Of a stretch of 64,000 nt of DNA, positions 61,045 through 64,000 are shown piece by piece. The stretch spans positions 248,001 through 312,000 of the forward strand of contig NZ_AUMK01000011.1 of assembly GCF_000430645.1 (NCBI RefSeq). Direction: 5' to 3'. Below the pieces are notes generated by a model. It ran no database searches. It saw nothing but the letters and a program-made list of their open reading frames with translations, and was not told where the DNA came from. Made by a program: the position numbers and the translations under genes. The stretch is from Aquimarina latercula DSM 2041 (GTDB taxonomy: Bacteria; Bacteroidota; Bacteroidia; Flavobacteriales; Flavobacteriaceae). Each line of letters begins with the position of its first letter. Within the stretch, counting starts at the first letter, position 1.

Positions 61045-61477
61045 CGGTTTTTGGATATAATTCGTGATAACATGCAAGTTTTTGATTTTCAGCGTCTAGA
61101 AGTTTAAGCACCCCAGTGAGGTATAGTAGGAAAAGATTTACTTAAGCTTATTAGCGGGAGACATTGAAATATCTAACCTCTCTATGGACAATCTACTTAA
61201 ATTAGAAGTATTTATAAAAACGCATTCTAAATCATTAATAGAATAATAAAGATCACACTCTTATTTACTTTTGTTAATATTGAAATATTATCCTATTAAA
61301 CTTTTGTCTGGTCAAATAGCATAATCGACTAAACTCATAATTTCTTACGACATAAATGCTCAAGCTTTTTTTAAGTTCGAAGGCTTTAAATAAATCAAAT
61401 ATTGTGATTGTTACAAAACAATCAGGAAAGGGATCATAGCGAGAGTAAAAGGTAACCTCAAAAAAAGTAAAACATGA

Positions 61478-63445
61478 TTAATTAATTATAATAAATTCAC
61501 TTCTTCTATTTTTTTGATGTTCAGCTTCATTACATTGCGCATTATTATCACATCTATTTACCAATGCTGATTCTCCATATCCACGTCCAGTGAGTCTGGA
61601 TTTATCAATCCCTCCTTTTTCTACAATATATTTTATAGTACTTTTTGCACGACGATCACTCAATGCCATATTATAACTATATGGAGCTCGACTATCTGTA
61701 TGTGATCTAACATCTATTTTTATATCTGGATATTGTTTCATGGTGGCAATAATTTTTTGAAGTTCTATCTCTGCATCTGGGCGAATGAAAGATTTATCTA
61801 AGTCAAAATAAATTATTTGCAAGTCTAATATTTTAGCTAAATCATCTCCAGGTTTCACTTCTTGTTCTTGTAATCCTCCTTTAGACAATTGCAGAGGTAC
61901 ATCATGAGTGTACTCTAATGCAGTATTGGTCTCTAAAAGTTTTTCTGATGGGTTGTAGCTGTTTTTAAGCGCCCTAATAATATATGATTTTTCACACTCC
62001 AACTCAAAATTATATACCCCTTTAGCATCACTTGCTACTCTGGATATTTCATTTCCATCTTCATCTAGTAAAAGTACATCGGCTTCTGACAAAATAACTC
62101 CAGATTCGGCATCTGTAACAACACCCGACACATACTGTCTACAAGTAGTAATTAACTCTTCTATTTGTTTAAAACTATATATATCATCATTTCCTTTTCC
62201 TCCTTTTCTATTGCTTGAAAAGAAACCTATTTTAGTTATTTCATTTAATACAAAACTAAAATCATCATCCGGACTGTTGACTGGTCTTCCTATATTATAA
62301 GGAACTGAAAAACCTTCTTCTTCTGCAACCGTAACAAAAATGTCTAAACCTCCTAATCCTACATGCCCGTCGCTTGCAAAATATAGTCTTCCTGTATCAC
62401 TTATATAGGGAAAAGTTTCTCTTCCTTCGGTATTTATCTTATCTCCAAGATTGATTGGAGTACCAAAGGTTCCATCAGGTAACACATCTACCTTATATAG
62501 ATCAGACATTCCTTTGGTACCAGGCATATCACTGGCAAAGTATAATTGTTTCCCATCTTTAGTAAGAGCTGGATGCGCTACAGAATACTCCTCACCATTA
62601 AATGGTAATTCCTCTATATTCTTCCATTTATCATCCTCTAAGGATGCTCTATATAACTTTAACAACACTGTTCCTGTTGTATCAGAACCTATTTTTCTTT
62701 TGGTATAATTATTTCTCGTAAAATATACTGTTTGTCCATCTGGACTAAAAGAAGTAGAAGATTCATGAAACTTAGTATTTATTTTACCTTTTATTTTTTT
62801 TGGTTGAGTTAATTTGTTATCAGGTTCTACAACTTCTGAAATAAAAAGATCTAAAAAAGGCATTTCATTCCATTCGTGAATTATTTTAGACATGGAACTA
62901 TATTGACTTCGAGAGGATGCAAATACAAGATTTCCTCTATTATCAAAACTTGGAGCATAATCAGAAGCGCTTGAGTTAATATCTATTTTTTTGAGTGTAA
63001 ATTTTCCAGATTGCATCTCAATAAATCTCAAATAATCTCGTGTACTCACAAAATAAACGGCTCTTTTATCGGTATTTGTTTTCTCATAGAAAATTTCCAT
63101 GATAGCATCGGCATCATCATAACGCTTTACGCTTTTGAGGCTTTGTGAATACCTGAATAAATATTCCACATCCATATCATCCGAATACTCCTTCATTAGT
63201 TTTTCATACCAATCAATGGACTTTTCTAATTCTCCATTGAAATAATATGAATCTCCAATTTTCTTATACAAATCAGGAGAAGTGTATCCTTTTTCGGCTA
63301 CATCTAAATATATTTTTCTAGCATCTACGAAGGCATATTTAGCAAAAGTCTCATCTGCTCTTGCCAGTCTTTTTTCCTGTGCTTCTATTCCTCCAAATAC
63401 AATAACACATAAAGATAGACTCATAAGGGTTTTTATAACTTTCAT
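61478..63445 (-). CDS. PD40/OmpA-family outer-membrane protein linked to PorP/SprF
   Basis: A 655-residue exported protein. A Sec signal (~1-23, ending IEAQ) leads to TPR-like repeats (~25-130). PD40/WD40-like TolB repeats follow (~160-420, e.g. SFSPDGQTVYFTR, LYFASDMPGTKG), then a carboxypeptidase-regulatory-like domain (~440-510). The C-terminal OmpA domain (~545-655) has IYFDLDKSFIRPDAE and SDRRAKSTIKYI, and binds peptidoglycan. This type lies next to PorP/SprF genes and works with type IX-secreted adhesins. It is translated 14 bases after the PorP/SprF gene. Confidence 0.88.
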   Translation of the reverse strand: MKVIKTLMSLSLCVIVFGGIEAQEKRLARADETFAKYAFVDARKIYLDVAEKGYTSPDLYKKIGDSYYFNGELEKSIDWYEKLMKEYSDDMDVEYLFRYSQSLKSVKRYDDADAIMEIFYEKTNTDKRAVYFVSTRDYLRFIEMQSGKFTLKKIDINSSASDYAPSFDNRGNLVFASSRSQYSSMSKIIHEWNEMPFLDLFISEVVEPDNKLTQPKKIKGKINTKFHESSTSFSPDGQTVYFTRNNYTKRKIGSDTTGTVLLKLYRASLEDDKWKNIEELPFNGEEYSVAHPALTKDGKQLYFASDMPGTKGMSDLYKVDVLPDGTFGTPINLGDKINTEGRETFPYISDTGRLYFASDGHVGLGGLDIFVTVAEEEGFSVPYNIGRPVNSPDDDFSFVLNEITKIGFFSSNRKGGKGNDDIYSFKQIEELITTCRQYVSGVVTDAESGVILSEADVLLLDEDGNEISRVASDAKGVYNFELECEKSYIIRALKNSYNPSEKLLETNTALEYTHDVPLQLSKGGLQEQEVKPGDDLAKILDLQIIYFDLDKSFIRPDAEIELQKIIATMKQYPDIKIDVRSHTDSRAPYSYNMALSDRRAKSTIKYIVEKGGIDKSRLTGRGYGESALVNRCDNNAQCNEAEHQKNRRSEFIIIN

Positions 63446-63459
63446 AACAATCTTATTGG

Positions 63460-64000
63460 TTAAAAGAATCTAGGAGTTAGCATTCTATTATATTTTCTAA
63501 ACAATTCAAAACGTAGCATTACTTCATAACTTCCATCGTTAAATTGTGTTCTTCCTAATTCGGTTGATTCTTTATCATATGCAAATCCAATCATTAAAGA
63601 ATCTGAAATCTGGAAACCTGCCATAGCACTAAAAGCCGCACTCCATCTATAGGCTGCTCCTAAGGTTATTTTATCATATAATAAGAAATTTGCTGATATA
63701 TCCACTTGCAAAGGAGCACCAAATACTAATTTAGACAAAAGAGCTGGTTTAAACTTAACAGTATCACTCAAATCAAAAACGTATCCTGTTATCAGATAAT
63801 AGTTAATACGTTCTTCAGCAATAAATGTTGATGAATCATTACTATTTACTGTAGCATCTTCATCAAAATGATTTGTCTCTAATAAATTAGGAGCACTTAA
63901 TCCAGCATAAAACTTATCTGTATGATAATAGATTCCAACACCAACATTAGGACTAAATTTATTATCAATATTATTTTCAAAATTAGGGTCATTTATTTCG
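63460..64000 (-). CDS. PorP/SprF family type IX secretion protein, 5' end cut by window
   Basis: The frame is open from the window edge to 63460 (180 residues). It shows the PorP/SprF repeats: SPNVGVGIYYHTDKFYAGLS, YLITGYVFDL, KFKPALLSKLVFGAPLQVDI, and the beta-barrel end Y-E-V-M-L-R-F. The TTG/ATG-like start at 63771 is not real, because the frame continues upstream with family sequence. The protein forms an outer-membrane barrel that partners with the OmpA protein downstream. Confidence 0.88.
   Translation of the reverse strand, partial: EINDPNFENNIDNKFSPNVGVGIYYHTDKFYAGLSAPNLLETNHFDEDATVNSNDSSTFIAEERINYYLITGYVFDLSDTVKFKPALLSKLVFGAPLQVDISANFLLYDKITLGAAYRWSAAFSAMAGFQISDSLMIGFAYDKESTELGRTQFNDGSYEVMLRFELFRKYNRMLTPRFF

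Larger units (their letters stand above)
60219..61477. other. 1.26-kb intergenic region with hairpins and gene relics
   Basis: No protein gene is supported. I see a C/G-rich inverted segment (ACCCC...GGGGT) at ~60315-60350 and a 22-codon frame on the - strand (60719..60787, MSKQFENELL...TKELAEYFKVA). The latter looks like the start of an excisionase/MerR-type HTH cut by a stop. Two strong hairpins are listed separately. A tRNA-T-arm-like string GTTCGAATCCTTCC lies near 60898-60911. The region separates the accessory island from the PorP/OmpA genes. Confidence 0.5.

Noticed and set aside
63460..63771. 103-codon gene start at 63771
   Set aside because: The frame is open to the window edge with PorP/SprF-type sequence, so the gene is cut by the window rather than starting there.
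1..64000. CRISPR arrays, tRNA and rRNA genes
   Set aside because: I found no regularly spaced repeats and no full cloverleaf or rRNA sequence; only a short T-arm-like string near 60898.

Overview
The window is AT-rich and reads as a marine Bacteroidota genome, most likely Flavobacteriaceae. The signs are a PorP/SprF-type type IX secretion protein beside a PD40/OmpA protein, a grasp-with-spasm RiPP locus, VgrG with DUF4280 (PAAR-like), many SPII lipoproteins, and TAnnTTTG-like promoters. I see no tRNA, rRNA or CRISPR array. Most of the window is accessory DNA; chromosomal backbone seems to return only at about 61.5 kb.

Region 1 (1-29.3 kb) looks like an integrated, probably tailless virus. 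The early block (72-4317, + strand) has two paralogous small proteins, a DnaA-domain-IV-like protein, an acidic protein, a Zot/FtsK-HerA-like packaging or extrusion ATPase and a PAPS-reductase-like PP-loop protein. A cargo block (4.4-13.3 kb) follows: lipoproteins, an ISAs1-family IS that has split a 71-codon gene (10-bp target duplication still visible) and a type III restriction-modification pair. The late block (13.7-29.3 kb, + strand, about 27 tightly packed genes) has no recognisable terminase, portal or tail gene. It does have a hairpin-flanked coat-protein candidate, four Arg/Lys-rich proteins (three with a membrane segment), many single-membrane-segment proteins, several membrane-anchored murein-active proteins, an amidase-fold protein that has lost its zinc ligands, a beta-propeller, holin/spanin-like genes and candidate spike proteins. 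This is the best candidate for an undescribed system.

Region 2 (29.3-41.8 kb, - strand): a nine-repeat helicase-associated-domain protein, then a VgrG island with a VgrG, an adaptor-like protein, a DUF4280-toxin-like fusion, a 1008-residue protein and lipoproteins placed where immunity genes would be.

Region 3 (41.9-53 kb): a grasp-with-spasm RiPP locus with two precursors, the ATP-grasp and SPASM maturases, an extra HExxH protein and a lipoprotein. Next comes a regulatory/hypothetical block with a membrane LuxR-type regulator, a single-domain asparaginase-like protein, two paralogous alpha-helical proteins and an XRE regulator. A roughly 120-bp intergenic segment carrying two ACGTAT-spacer-ATACGT boxes occurs both upstream of the RiPP precursors and upstream of a hypothetical gene. 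It probably marks a shared regulon.

Region 4 (53.2-61.4 kb, - strand): an IS4-type transposase remnant, then a putative defence operon of a PHP-ATPase (TrlF-like), two small proteins and a Cas4-like nuclease/RNase H-like/SF1 helicase fusion. After a 1.26-kb non-coding stretch with strong hairpins, the PorP-OmpA pair runs off the right edge.
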